A program made the position numbers and the translations under genes. A stretch of DNA of 64,000 bases, from positions 1 through 64,000 of the forward strand of contig JADKBK010000021.1 in the NCBI GenBank assembly GCA_016715075.1, written 5' to 3'. Below the pieces are notes generated by a model that saw only the letters and a program-made list of their open reading frames with translations, was not told the origin of the DNA and did no database searches. The first letter of the stretch is position 1. Each line of letters opens with the position of its first letter. Positions 20,405 through 30,414 of this stretch are shown here, piece by piece. Source of the stretch: Bacteroidales bacterium (GTDB taxonomy: Bacteria > Bacteroidota > Bacteroidia > Bacteroidales > VadinHA17).

Positions 20405-20616
20405 AAAAGAAATTCGCAGTGGACTCAATTCTAATAAGCAAAACAAGGTACAAAAATTATGAAACAGTGGAGCTAAATTCTTATCTTTATCGCTATGCAA
20501 TAGCAATTAGGTAAGTTGATTAACTAAAATATAAACAGTAACATCAAAACCGGCTTCATTGCATATTATAAATTATTCAGTATTCTTGTTTCTTTGAAAA
20601 TAAAAATGCTCGATCT

Positions 20617-22178
20617 ATGAAAATATTAAAAGGCTCTTTGGTAGTTTTCTTCCTGATGACCGCTCTGGCGGTTATTCTTAACTCCTGTGTTCATAAGGGA
20701 GCAGATATTGGAATTACACCAGATGAATTGGCCACAGAAATGATCAATAACCCTGAATTTGTTGCAAATGCAAATGGCGAGAATTTTTGCTGGCATGCAA
20801 GAGTGGGACTGGATCAGTTTCTTGAGAACTTTGAATTGACAAAAGATACCAAATGGCTCGATGCCGGCATTAAATATTACGATTTTCTAATAAGTAAAAT
20901 GGCTACAGATCCCGATGGATATAAAGGCTGGATAGGGGTTTATGGTTATGATGACAATTACTGGCAGGATGCTCTTGTTGGGGATGCAATACTTATCGAA
21001 GGCATACTCGATTTTTCAGTCCTTGTACTGGAAGATAAAACCTTAAACAACAAGTACGGGGAGAAAGCCAGATCCTATGCAGAAATTGCAAAAAGAGATT
21101 TTGTGGAAAAATGGGACAAGAGGGGCTGCTGGATTGAGGATGGTCCCTATGGTGGTTATATTGAATTTGGCAAATTCCTTGACAAAAATAATCTTAAGAA
21201 ATGGATAGAAGCTCCTGAGGAATCCAGAGTAGGCATCAGTCATCCTTTCAATAAACAGTTCGATGCAGCAAGAGTCTGCCTAAGGCTGTACAGAATAACC
21301 GGTGACAAGATTTACCATGATCGGGCAGAAAAGATATATATTACAGCAAAGAGTCACTTCCAGTATTTTGATAATCATTACTGCTGGAACTATTATGAAC
21401 CGCTTTACCCGGGAGATGTCGACATGAACAAACGGGATACACGTCACGGGGTCTGGGTGCATCCGTGGCGTTCAGGTTATACAGCACGGGAGGTTGAGGA
21501 TATAGCCGAAGCATACCATTACGGGATTGTCTTTGATGAACAGGATATAAAAAGGATCATAAATACAAATCTTGAAGTGATGTGGAATAAAGATACTGTT
21601 AATCCACGCTTCAGAAGCTCAAACGGTCTGGGCGGAGATTCCGACACCACAGGGTTGGCAGATTTTCAGAGAGCCTGGGGACATTCTAATGTAACAAAGA
21701 ATTCAGGTGAACTATGGACAGGATTACTCGATTTTGACCAGAATATTCGCGATCTGTATGAACTCAGATTCAAAAAGATTCGACTTCAGTTGAGTACCTA
21801 CGGTATAAAAAATATGTTAGTGAAAACCCTCCCTCATTTAAAAGAAAATATGTAAAAGGTGAAGTCTCTGTTCCGGTCATTAATTTCACAGAATGCAAAG
21901 AGCTTAATCTGGCGACTGTTCTTCCACATAGCATAAGTGAAGGTAAAGAATCAATAATCATCTGTCAATCATGGATCCCTGGCGATCTTCAGATTGATAT
22001 GTATTCAACTGATAACAAAAAGATATGCAATCTTTTCAATGGAAAAATCGGTGAGGGGATGTTTATGATCACCTGGAATGGTAAAGACCAGGAAAAGATA
22101 GCCGCCTATAAAGGTGATTATAAGATAAGGTGGACAATAGGAAACGGATACCGTGAATTCCCCATAATGATAAACTGA
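20617..22178 (+). pseudogene. Secreted alpha-toroid-like protein with C-terminal beta domain, one frameshift
   Basis: The main frame (20617-21855, 412 codons) starts with a lipoprotein-type signal (VVFFLMTALAVILNSC). Its body is helix-rich with aromatic motifs (CWHARVGLDQFLENF, KYYDFLISKMA, GYDDNYWQDALVGDAI, FDAARVCLRLYRITGD, WVHPWRSGYTAREVEDIAEA) that look like an (alpha/alpha) toroid as in six-hairpin glycosidases, lyases or epimerases. The natural C-terminus lies in another frame: adding one A to the A5 run at 21772-21776 continues the protein as KKDSTSVEYLRYKKYVSEN, then KGEVSVPVINFTECKELNL and a FlgD-like beta-domain (MYSTDNKKICNLF, GMFMITWNGKDQ, GDYKIRWTIGNG) to a stop at 22178. I do not recognise the family. 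The enzyme class is therefore open. Confidence 0.7.
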
Positions 22179-22229
22179 GGAATTAACCAAGCCCATAACT
22201 GAGGAAGATAATAATATTCAGGTGTCGGA

Positions 22230-24906
22230 TTATTTTGCTGAGAAGGTAGCTTCTTCGGCTATTTTTGAATAAATATCTCTCGCTTTTTTATATCTCTCCT
22301 GCACAATATCCAGATCGTGTGTAAAAAAACTGTTCCATTTTCCACCGGGAGAAGTATTCACTATCATATTTTCAATCCATTTAACGTAGAATAGTGCATC
22401 TTCGGCGCTTGCACGGACAGGCGTATTGTTAACATTAATATAGACTGGTGAGGTATGGGTCTGGTGCATTTCTTCGTTCATTCTGCGGGCGCAGAGCCAG
22501 CTGCTATTTTTAAAGTCGAGTTTAGCCTTAAGAATTACAGGCTCTCCTGGCTTGGAAATACCTTCCTGAAGTAGCAACGACTTTGCCATTACAAACTAAT
22601 TCTATTCGACCTGATAATTCCACTATGGCTGTCCACACCACATTTACATTGACAGTCCCCTCATCCTTGATTGCAACCTCATCGCCAGGTCCAAAGTCAT
22701 TACTCACTTTCAAATCCAGAAATTCAGTATGTCCGTTTGTTGCTACAACTGTTCTTCCATTTTTTATACCTTCTATCCATCGCCTGTATGTCAAAGGCTG
22801 ATCTTTAATATCGACATAGGTAAGTACTGAACCTAAAGGCCGCAGGCAGGGTCCATCTGTTCCTGCACACCACCCTGGTCTGAAACCACAGTTAAGGATT
22901 TTATAATATGCATTAATTGCAGCATCGTTTGGCCAGTGATCCTCCATTAAAAAATCAATGGTTCCCAGTGCTGTCTCCACCGGATATTCTATTGGTGTAC
23001 AACAGCTTAACTCATTCACTATAGTGTCATCTAAATATTGCATATGAACAAATCCTCTTATCGCATCTTGTTTCCTTCCCCATTCCAGTATTTTATAGGC
23101 AGACTCATCCCAGATCACATGAGCCTCCTTCAATCCAAGTAAGATTAAATGACCACCAAGGGCCTTATTCCCAACTACATTACCAACTGGATCAAAATGC
23201 CATTCTGCATCATAATGGACTATGCGTCCGGGTTTGGATTGAGGTGCATCGGTGCCGTTAACTTTGGGCAGGTCCACTTCGAAACCAACTCCTTCTCCGT
23301 TCCCGACATCAGCTGATACTGATATTACTGCCAGATCAGCACCCTCCATTAATGTTATCAAATCTGTTTCCGGTATGAATGAAAATATTTTATTGCAATT
23401 ATACCTGTGCACATGCGGATCACCTGCATACCAGCCAGACGGCTCAGGTCTCTGAGATGCTATTGTCACGGTTGTAACCGTACTTGTAATTCCCGAAATG
23501 GAATATATACTATTTCCCGGAATATAAGCAGTTAACATATTGCCATTTACCGAGATATCACCGGACTTTGGTAAGACATTGAGGCTGTCAGTATAAACCA
23601 TCTCCAGATAGGAAATTGAAGGCAGATTCTTTAAAAATCCCTTCAAATTAATAGTGGAGGATGTTTTGTTTGATCCGGTAATTGTAAATCTTCCGGAATA
23701 AGGATCATGGAATGAAAGTAACTCCAGATCTTTTCCGGGGTCAGAAGTCCCAATACGATAAGAGCCAGGGAACACATTCTTAGTGATTTGAGAAATAGTA
23801 TATAATTGTTCCTTTGGGGAAAAAGATCTTGTAGTTTCATCATAGCTCATTAAACCGTCGTGATCTGATTCTGAATGAGGATGTTCATACGGGTTGCTAA
23901 AGCCTTCCCAGATAACAGCATACGATCCATTTTTCAGGAGTTGGAATAGATTATTTACACATTCACCTGTAGATTTGTACTTCGGTCCCGTCATCTTTCC
24001 ATTGTCAGGTCCGTTGTAACCTGATGTCAGGCTGGGCTGCCAATAAGCTGATAAGTGATTTGATTCTGTACCGGGACTAAAACCTGTATGATCGAGATTC
24101 GCATGTGCCACTTTCGCCATAATAACAGAATCGGCCAGAATTTCAGCAATAAATTTAATGGTTCCGTTCTTAGTACTGCTAATATCAGGCACAACCATTT
24201 TAGGTTCAATTAAACTAAACTGCAATTCTGCTTTATCAATCCTGTCCGCAAGTTTTCGCATTAACCGTGTTAATTGATGTGCATCTATTGATAGCCCCTC
24301 ATCCTGGGTATCAGCCAGGTTCAATGGGGTAAAATAAGCGAAGTAAAGCTTCCTGACACGCCATGCATACATGAGAAAGGATAATTCCATCTCCACAAAT
24401 TCATCTTCATATTCGGGACTAATTTTATTTTTCCCCATCCACTCCGGAACAGCTCCGGTAAAATCAACGAATAAGCCATACATTATGGCATGTTTGTTTA
24501 AATGTTCAAGAGTGTTCCATATCTTTTGAAATTTTGGAGTTTCATATAATTTATTATAATAATTCCAATTCATATTAAATGGATCACCATTATCATTCAA
24601 ATCCTCGAATCCACTTCCCATTTCGACATTTACCTTACAGATAATGAAATTCATAGAATCCGTAAGTATGTCAAGAGCTGGCAGGAGTTCGGTATTATTC
24701 CAGATTTCAGGATTGACACTTACCCCAAAACCATGAATCTGCTGAAATCTTTCAGCTCCGTCAATTTCAACAGATAAACTTTTTTTTGAGTCTGAATTTT
24801 GACAGGAAACGCCTTGTATCACAAGATAAATAAGAAGACAGTTAATCAGTATGATTGCCGGAATATTTTTCTGTCTGTTTCTAAAATGTGAGGCATGGTT
24901 TTCCAT
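22230..24906 (-). pseudogene. GH30-like / PHP (CehA-like) fusion lipoprotein, one frameshift near the C-terminus
   Basis: About 890 codons. The N-terminus is a lipoprotein signal (IYLVIQGVSCQ). Residues about 45-480 look like a clan-A GH30-type barrel plus beta-sandwich: FQQIHGFGVSVNPEIW, YGLFVDFTGAVPEWM, FAYFTPLNLADTQDEG and VIWEGFSNPYEH. The expected acid/base glutamate after PLN appears to be a leucine. From about residue 505 a PHP/CehA-type metallohydrolase follows, with GWYAGDPHVHRYNC, an HYDAEWHF segment, GFVHMQYLDD and WCAGTDGPCLRPLG supplying candidate metal ligands. The frame is lost near 22572 (after NGKVVAT); the other frame continues QEGISKPGEPVILKAKLDF to a stop at 22230. The start overlaps the DoxX gene by 61 bp. 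It is the last gene of the minus-strand arm of the SusC/D locus. Confidence 0.72.
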
Positions 24907-25418
24907 AAGACAACTTTTTCAAACCGATTTTGCCTTTTATGAATATATCTGTCAATCCCTGTGATATGACTCGTTGGAAACAGGATCAACACGAAAAGTG
25001 CTGCCATTTCAATAAGATTTTTATTTACAATCCAGTAACTGCCTTCTGCAGGAGAATTTATAACCACTGTTGAAAAAGGGGGATAGGCAAAATAATAGAG
25101 TAACAATAAAACTATCCCGAAAAGTTTAAAAGGCCGTGCAAACAAACCGATAAAAAGGCTTAAGCCTATCAGAATCAATCCCCACATATTAACAGGATCG
25201 ATAATATTCATAATTGCCGGATTTGCCCCCATTGCATGAAATATACCTGAAAAGGGGCCAACCGATCCCAGAAGATATGATTTTGCTGTCCATGCCGGGG
25301 TGGAGAATAGTTTTGCAAATCCTTCATATAAGAAGTGCCAGCCAATAAGTACCCGAAGAAATGTTAATGAGAATATCTGCAGATCAGAATAATATTGTGA
25401 GATGCTATCTTTTTTCAT
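24846..25418 (-). CDS. DoxX-family membrane protein
   Basis: From the preferred ATG at 25418 this is a 190-residue integral membrane protein. It has the four-helix DoxX pattern: LRVLIGWHFLYEGFAKL with the typical helix-1 glutamate-glycine, NMWGLILIGLSLFIGLFARP, LFGIVLLLLYYFAYPP and NLIEMAALFVLILFPTS, followed by GIDRYIHKRQNRFEK. An upstream ATG at 25448 is possible but adds only a polar stretch. DoxX proteins are linked to quinone or redox chemistry. Next to a Tat-exported Gfo/Idh/MocA oxidoreductase, a role in passing electrons from periplasmic sugar oxidation to the membrane is a plausible inference. The last 20 residues overlap the next gene by 61 bp. Confidence 0.85.
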   Translation of the reverse strand: MKKDSISQYYSDLQIFSLTFLRVLIGWHFLYEGFAKLFSTPAWTAKSYLLGSVGPFSGIFHAMGANPAIMNIIDPVNMWGLILIGLSLFIGLFARPFKLFGIVLLLLYYFAYPPFSTVVINSPAEGSYWIVNKNLIEMAALFVLILFPTSHITGIDRYIHKRQNRFEKVVLWKTMPHILETDRKIFRQSY

Positions 25419-25460
25419 AATGATTTGGTTTGATGAACAATAATTCAAACTAATATCGTC

Positions 25461-27014
25461 TTATACCATAGTAACTTTTTCAGTCACCGGATCCCAGAAT
25501 ACCTGCTTGTTGTTTGTATAAGCCAGGTTTGCAAGGTTAAAAGTGACGGCTTCATCAAAACCTTCATCTATATTACAACTGGTAGTAGTTTGATTTCGGA
25601 TGGCATCTATCCATTCTTTCACATGCAGGAAGCTTGCATCAATTACTTTACCGTCGATATACGTAGCTCCATATCCGCCTTTCATGTATGCTCTTGCTGT
25701 TGCCGAAGAAACTGCATCAACTTCACCTCCCCCATTATACAGATACAGCGGTTCTGATGAGTCCATTCCATTATCTTTATAGCGATCTGAATAATCATCC
25801 TTAAAGATCTTAATCCCAAGATCGAGATACATTGCAGCTTCAGAACCCATTATGTAGTTTTCCCTGTAAATACCATTCTTCAGAGTCCCGTCATATGTCA
25901 TTGTAAGTCCCTTTTTCGGATCGCTGAAAACGGCATTCATCACATCAGGCATGTCACCGCAATTTTTATAATAATACTGACCTCCGAGAGCGATAACCTT
26001 TTCAGGAATACCAACTCTCAGAACCTGATTAATACAGTCATACTGATGAGAAAAGTCATTCCCGATAAATCCTGTTCCATATTCGCTGAAACGGTGCCAG
26101 TTGAAATATCTTTTACGGTCAAACTCCTGCCAGGGTGTATTTCCAAGGAATTCCTTCCAGTTAATGTTCTGAAGGGTTCCCTGATCGTCAAATTTTCTTT
26201 TCCTTATCCACGCTCCATCCAGTCCATTACGGTTGGTGTGAGTCTGAACCATTGAGATATTACCAAGCACTCCTTTACTAATCAACTCCTTAGCAATTCT
26301 GAAGCTCATTTGCTGACGGTTTTCGTGCCCGAGCTGAAAAACCACACCGGTTGATTTTATTGTGTTTCTCAGTTCTATAGCTTCTTCAATGCTATGTGTC
26401 ATTGGCTTTTCTAGGTAGACATGTTTCCCTGCTCTGGCAGCGGCAATGGCCATAGGGGCATGCCAATGATCGGGTGTAGCAATTACTACAGCGTCAATAT
26501 CCTTGCTTTCTATCATTTCACGGTATGTGGGGTAGATCTTAACGGGTTTAGTTGTCCCCTTTCCTCCGCCGGGCCTCACGTCATTCATGGAAATTTCAAG
26601 ACCACGGTTCGCGTGTAAAGAAAAGGTATCACATACTCCGGCAAACTCAACATTCAGATCTTCCTGTGCAAGAAAAGTTGTCAGCCATTCATTATATTTC
26701 CCGTTCACGGTATTTTCCTTTACCTGGTTAGGATGAATATACCCGAAGTTTTGTAATAACTGATCTCCTCTCCATCCATTTCCTATCATACCAAACCTTA
26801 TCCGGTTATTGGCATTCCCTGTGGACGGCAGCAATTTAACTTTGGGTGCCTCAAGGTTTTCAACTCCAAGCAAATTCAGATAATCCTTATGCTTAGCCCG
26901 GGCATCCCTGGCAATATTATCTTTGACATTAAAAGCAAAATACCCTAAAAATGGTAATGCACCCAGACCCTTCAAAAACTCCCTCCTGAATATATTTCTT
27001 CCTTGATTCTTCAT
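25461..27014 (-). CDS. Tat-exported Gfo/Idh/MocA oxidoreductase
   Basis: The 517-residue protein starts with a twin-arginine signal (FRREFLKGLGALPFLGYF). Then comes a Rossmann fold with RFGMIGNGWRGDQLL and the family core DAVVIATPDHWHAPMAIAAA followed by GKHVYLEKPMTHSIEEAI, where the EKP lysine is the usual catalytic residue. The C-terminal half is the Gfo/Idh substrate domain (GTGFIGNDFSHQYDCINQVL). Such exported family members include GH109-like glycosidases and the dehydrogenases that oxidise sugars at C3 in 3-keto-glycoside pathways. Its place between a CE4/GH3 enzyme and DoxX suggests periplasmic glycan processing with a tightly bound nicotinamide cofactor. Activity is inferred from family and context. 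Confidence 0.9.
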   Translation of the reverse strand: MKNQGRNIFRREFLKGLGALPFLGYFAFNVKDNIARDARAKHKDYLNLLGVENLEAPKVKLLPSTGNANNRIRFGMIGNGWRGDQLLQNFGYIHPNQVKENTVNGKYNEWLTTFLAQEDLNVEFAGVCDTFSLHANRGLEISMNDVRPGGGKGTTKPVKIYPTYREMIESKDIDAVVIATPDHWHAPMAIAAARAGKHVYLEKPMTHSIEEAIELRNTIKSTGVVFQLGHENRQQMSFRIAKELISKGVLGNISMVQTHTNRNGLDGAWIRKRKFDDQGTLQNINWKEFLGNTPWQEFDRKRYFNWHRFSEYGTGFIGNDFSHQYDCINQVLRVGIPEKVIALGGQYYYKNCGDMPDVMNAVFSDPKKGLTMTYDGTLKNGIYRENYIMGSEAAMYLDLGIKIFKDDYSDRYKDNGMDSSEPLYLYNGGGEVDAVSSATARAYMKGGYGATYIDGKVIDASFLHVKEWIDAIRNQTTTSCNIDEGFDEAVTFNLANLAYTNNKQVFWDPVTEKVTMV

Positions 27015-27042
27015 TAATACAGGTTTTTAAAATTATACATCC

Positions 27043-30000
27043 TCATTTTTTGACATCAAATTCGCCCCTGAGCCTTATGTCATTGGAAGAGCTCCCTATC
27101 ATCACTTCAAAGGTACCCGGTTCCACAACAAAATTCATATCCCTGTCAAGCAGGGATAGCTCCTCAGGATGCAAAGTCAGTTTAACACTTTTCTTTTCCC
27201 CCGGTGCGAGAGAAATTTTTTCGTAGCCCTTTAATTCTTTCACTGGTCTCGAGGTACTGCTTATAACGTCATTCAGATACAATTGCACCACTTCATCACC
27301 TTTAACCTGACCGGTATTTTTCACATCGAGGGTTATATCAATATCACCCTCATTATTTATCTCCTTAGGGGTAATCATAAGGTTGCTGTATTCAAATGTG
27401 GTGTAGCTTAATCCGAATCCGAATTCATACAGAGGTGAAGAAGGCATGTCTATATATTTTGCACCATCCTTGGTTGCAGAATAATTATAATAAAATGGGA
27501 ATTGTCCCGAGCTTCTGGGAATAGTAACAGGAAGCCTTCCACTTGGATTATAGTCGCCAAAAAGAACTTCAGCGACAGCGTTCCCGCCCTGTTCTCCGCA
27601 CATCCATGCTTCAACAATAGCAGGAATGTTTTCCGAAGCCCATCTGATTGATAATGGCCGTCCATTTATTAATACAACAACTGTTGGGGTTCCTGTCGAA
27701 TATACAGCTTTAAGAAGTTCCTCCTGCATGCCAGTTAAATCGAGGCTTGCAACATCTCTTCCCTCACCGTTTGTAATATATCCGCCTTCGCCGATTACTA
27801 CAATGGCAATATCTGCGTTTTTAGCTGCTGCTTTGGCTTTATTAATTTCATTTATCGAATCTCCGAGGATCCCGCATCCCTTAACATAGGAAATTTTGGT
27901 TTTTGCAGAAACTTTGTTTTTAATACCCTTCAATACTGTAACTACTTCCTGTGGAACATTATGCGGGAAATAATCCCCCAACTGGTCTACAGGTGCATCA
28001 GCATTGGGGCCGATAATTGCTATTGACCTTAAGTCTTTTTTAAGAGGCAGTAAATTTTTCTGATTGCGGAGAAGAACAATTCCTTCCCTGGCTGTCTGCA
28101 AAGCGAGTTCTTTGTGTTCTTTTGAGTTTACAATGCTCACTGCATATTCAGGATCGACATAAGGATGTTCAAAAAGCCCCATCTGGAACTTTAGTCTGAG
28201 CAGTCTTGATACTGCCTTATCAACATCCTTTATTGAAATCTTGCCCTCATTAACATTTTCGATGAGGCCTCCCATGTAGGCGTCTTCTATTGATATCCCA
28301 ACATCCACTCCTGCCTTTATTGCCATTATGCCGGCTTCCTTTTGTGTTGCTGCATGCCGTTCAGTAACGATCGTTCCCAAACCGCCTCCTTCACAAACTA
28401 CAATACCATTAAAGTCCAGTTCTTCCCTGAGGATTTTTGTAAGAATCTTCTCTGAGCTATGAACGGCCACCCCGTCAATAGCAGGATATGTAGCCATTAC
28501 ACCAAGAGCTCCGTATTTTTTAATCCCTGTTGCGAATGATGGAAGGAACACCTCTCTGAATTTCCTCTCGGAAATTTCCATTGCCCCTCTCTCAAACCCG
28601 CTCACAGGCTGACTCTGTCCGGGATAATGACATAGAAAAGCTACCAGTTTGTCAGGAGCCGATATGTCATAACCCTGGAGAGCCTGTACAATATTTGCAG
28701 CAATCTGAGAGCACATGTAAGTATCCTCACTGTATCCCTCCTCGTTTCTGCCCATCCTTGGGTCCCTGTTTGGCTCGATCACGAGAGTACATAATCCGTG
28801 AACTCCGATAGCTTTTCCTTCTTTGGCGGCAACGGTATATATCTGCCGCACAAGATTTTTATTCCATGATGAACCAATTGCCAGTCCTTCAGGAAAAATG
28901 GTCCCTCCCGGACACATCAGTCCATGAGTACCCTCTTCAATCTGAAAAAGTGGAATCCCTAACCTTGTTTTTTCAATTGCTATTTTCTGCAGTTCATTCA
29001 TTATTTTTGCCTGTCTTTCGGGACCTTCATAGATCAGTCTGTCGGAGAGGGTAAAGAATCCTCCTCCTGGTCCGAAAACTGTGTTATGCGTTCCTTCAGC
29101 CCACTTTCTGCATCCGTCCAGCTGTTTATCCCTTACTTCTTTAGTATCTTTCATATCCCACAGATATGGCACATCACTGTTCAATCCCCAACCCAGCTCT
29201 GTTGAATAACAGGTAGGTATATTCATCTGTCCGATTTTTTCTTCTAGTGTCATGCGTGATAGCAGGTCATTTATTCTTTGTTCAATGGGGAAAAGAGGAT
29301 TCTTGTAAAGCGGTGTTTCAGAGATTTGTGATTCGCCCCTCTTCTCCTTTACATAAGCGGCAATATTATGCACATTGTCGATCCATATACCATTTGCAGG
29401 ATCGGAGGCATACTTACAGATAGCTTCGATGGTAGCAAGACGCGAGGTTTGAAATCCGTCATCATTAATCTCATGACCGGCAAGAACAAGCCATTGGCCC
29501 TTTTTTGCAGCGGATTCAATAAGTGATTTAACCTGATCGAATGTTTTACCATCCAGTTCCATTCCCGTTATCTGTGCCATATCGCAATTCAGCGGATCAT
29601 TTGGTCCTCACTCAGCCATAACCTGCCCGTCTCGAACTGTGTTGCAACGACAGGTATATAACTCTTTAAATTGACACCCTTACCCACAAAAGTCTGACCG
29701 CATGGATATGCGAAGGAAACAGTTTGTATACCAAGCATTTTTGTTATCAGTGATGTTGCAGAATCAAGCTCGGCATTCATCCGCTGAAGAGAATATGATT
29801 CCAGCTGAGCCTCTGGCGGCCAGCCATAATTAAGAGTGCAAGGGTGTAACAGAGAATGATTTCCGATATCATGTCCGTGTTTTACGGCCGCTTTCCATCC
29901 ATCCAGCCTCTGCTTCATGTTATCAGGCGATACATAGAAAGTCGCTTTAACACCATACTTATCGAACAGGGGTATGCCCTTGTCAACCTGGGTAAGCCTG

Positions 30001-30167
30001 GCATCATCAAATGTAAGGCATAATCCCATTTTCTTTCCTTCAGGCCATTTAAAGACAGCCTTATTCTGAGTTGAATCAGTTTTATAAGACTGGGCATTAC
30101 TATTTCCTGTCAATAATCCAAAGAAGGTCACAAGTATTAAAGCCAGCTGTAATGTAATGGTTTTCAT
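27043..30167 (-). pseudogene. CE4 polysaccharide deacetylase - GH3 glycosidase fusion, one frameshift
   Basis: Two frames (30167-29589 and 29580-27043) form one protein of about 1,041 residues. The first carries a signal peptide and CE4 motifs: LCLTFDDARLT (motif 1), HDIGNHSLLHP (motif 2, metal-binding histidines) and VSFAYPCG (motif 3). The last CE4 motif, WLVLAGHEI, lies in the second frame, so the deacetylase was split by a lost base; one extra C at 29603-29604 restores LSEDPNDPLNCDMAQ. The second frame then runs without interruption into a complete GH3 enzyme (MTLEEKIGQMN, KLVAFLCHYPGQSQPVSG, GNAVAEVLFGDYNPSGRLPV) with a C-terminal FN3-like domain. At the GH3 nucleophile position the usual SDW is CEGG, so aspartate is replaced by glutamate. 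It would deacetylate and hydrolyse the same glycan in the periplasm. It is 27 bp upstream of the Gfo/Idh/MocA gene. Confidence 0.85.
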
Positions 30168-30349
30168 TTTATTGAATTTAAATTTTTTACAAGAATTTAT
30201 ATAGTTTTAAGCTTGTGCTGAAAGGGAACACAACCTGTGAACTTAAAGGAAACGTTAATAAGCAAATAATCATTAAAATACACAATCGCTTTCTATTGTT
30301 TTTCATGAATCAGCTTTAACTGCAAAGATAGAAACAATGATTGTTTAAT

Positions 30350-30382
30350 TAAAAGAAGCTGTGCCATTGTGGCACAACTTCT
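30350..30382 (-). terminator. Rho-independent terminator/attenuator after susD-like gene
   Basis: The arms at 30354-30366 and 30370-30382 form a 13-bp stem with one mismatch and a 3-nt loop. Read on the minus strand, the stem is followed by TTTT and then AATTAAA. It lies about 30 bp past the SusD stop, so it would end or reduce transcription before the CE4/GH3 gene. Stem-loops just after SusC/D genes are common in such loci and help set a high ratio of SusC/D to enzymes. Confidence 0.65.
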
Positions 30383-30414
30383 TCTAAATGTGAGCAACTA
30401 ATTCCTTACTTGTT

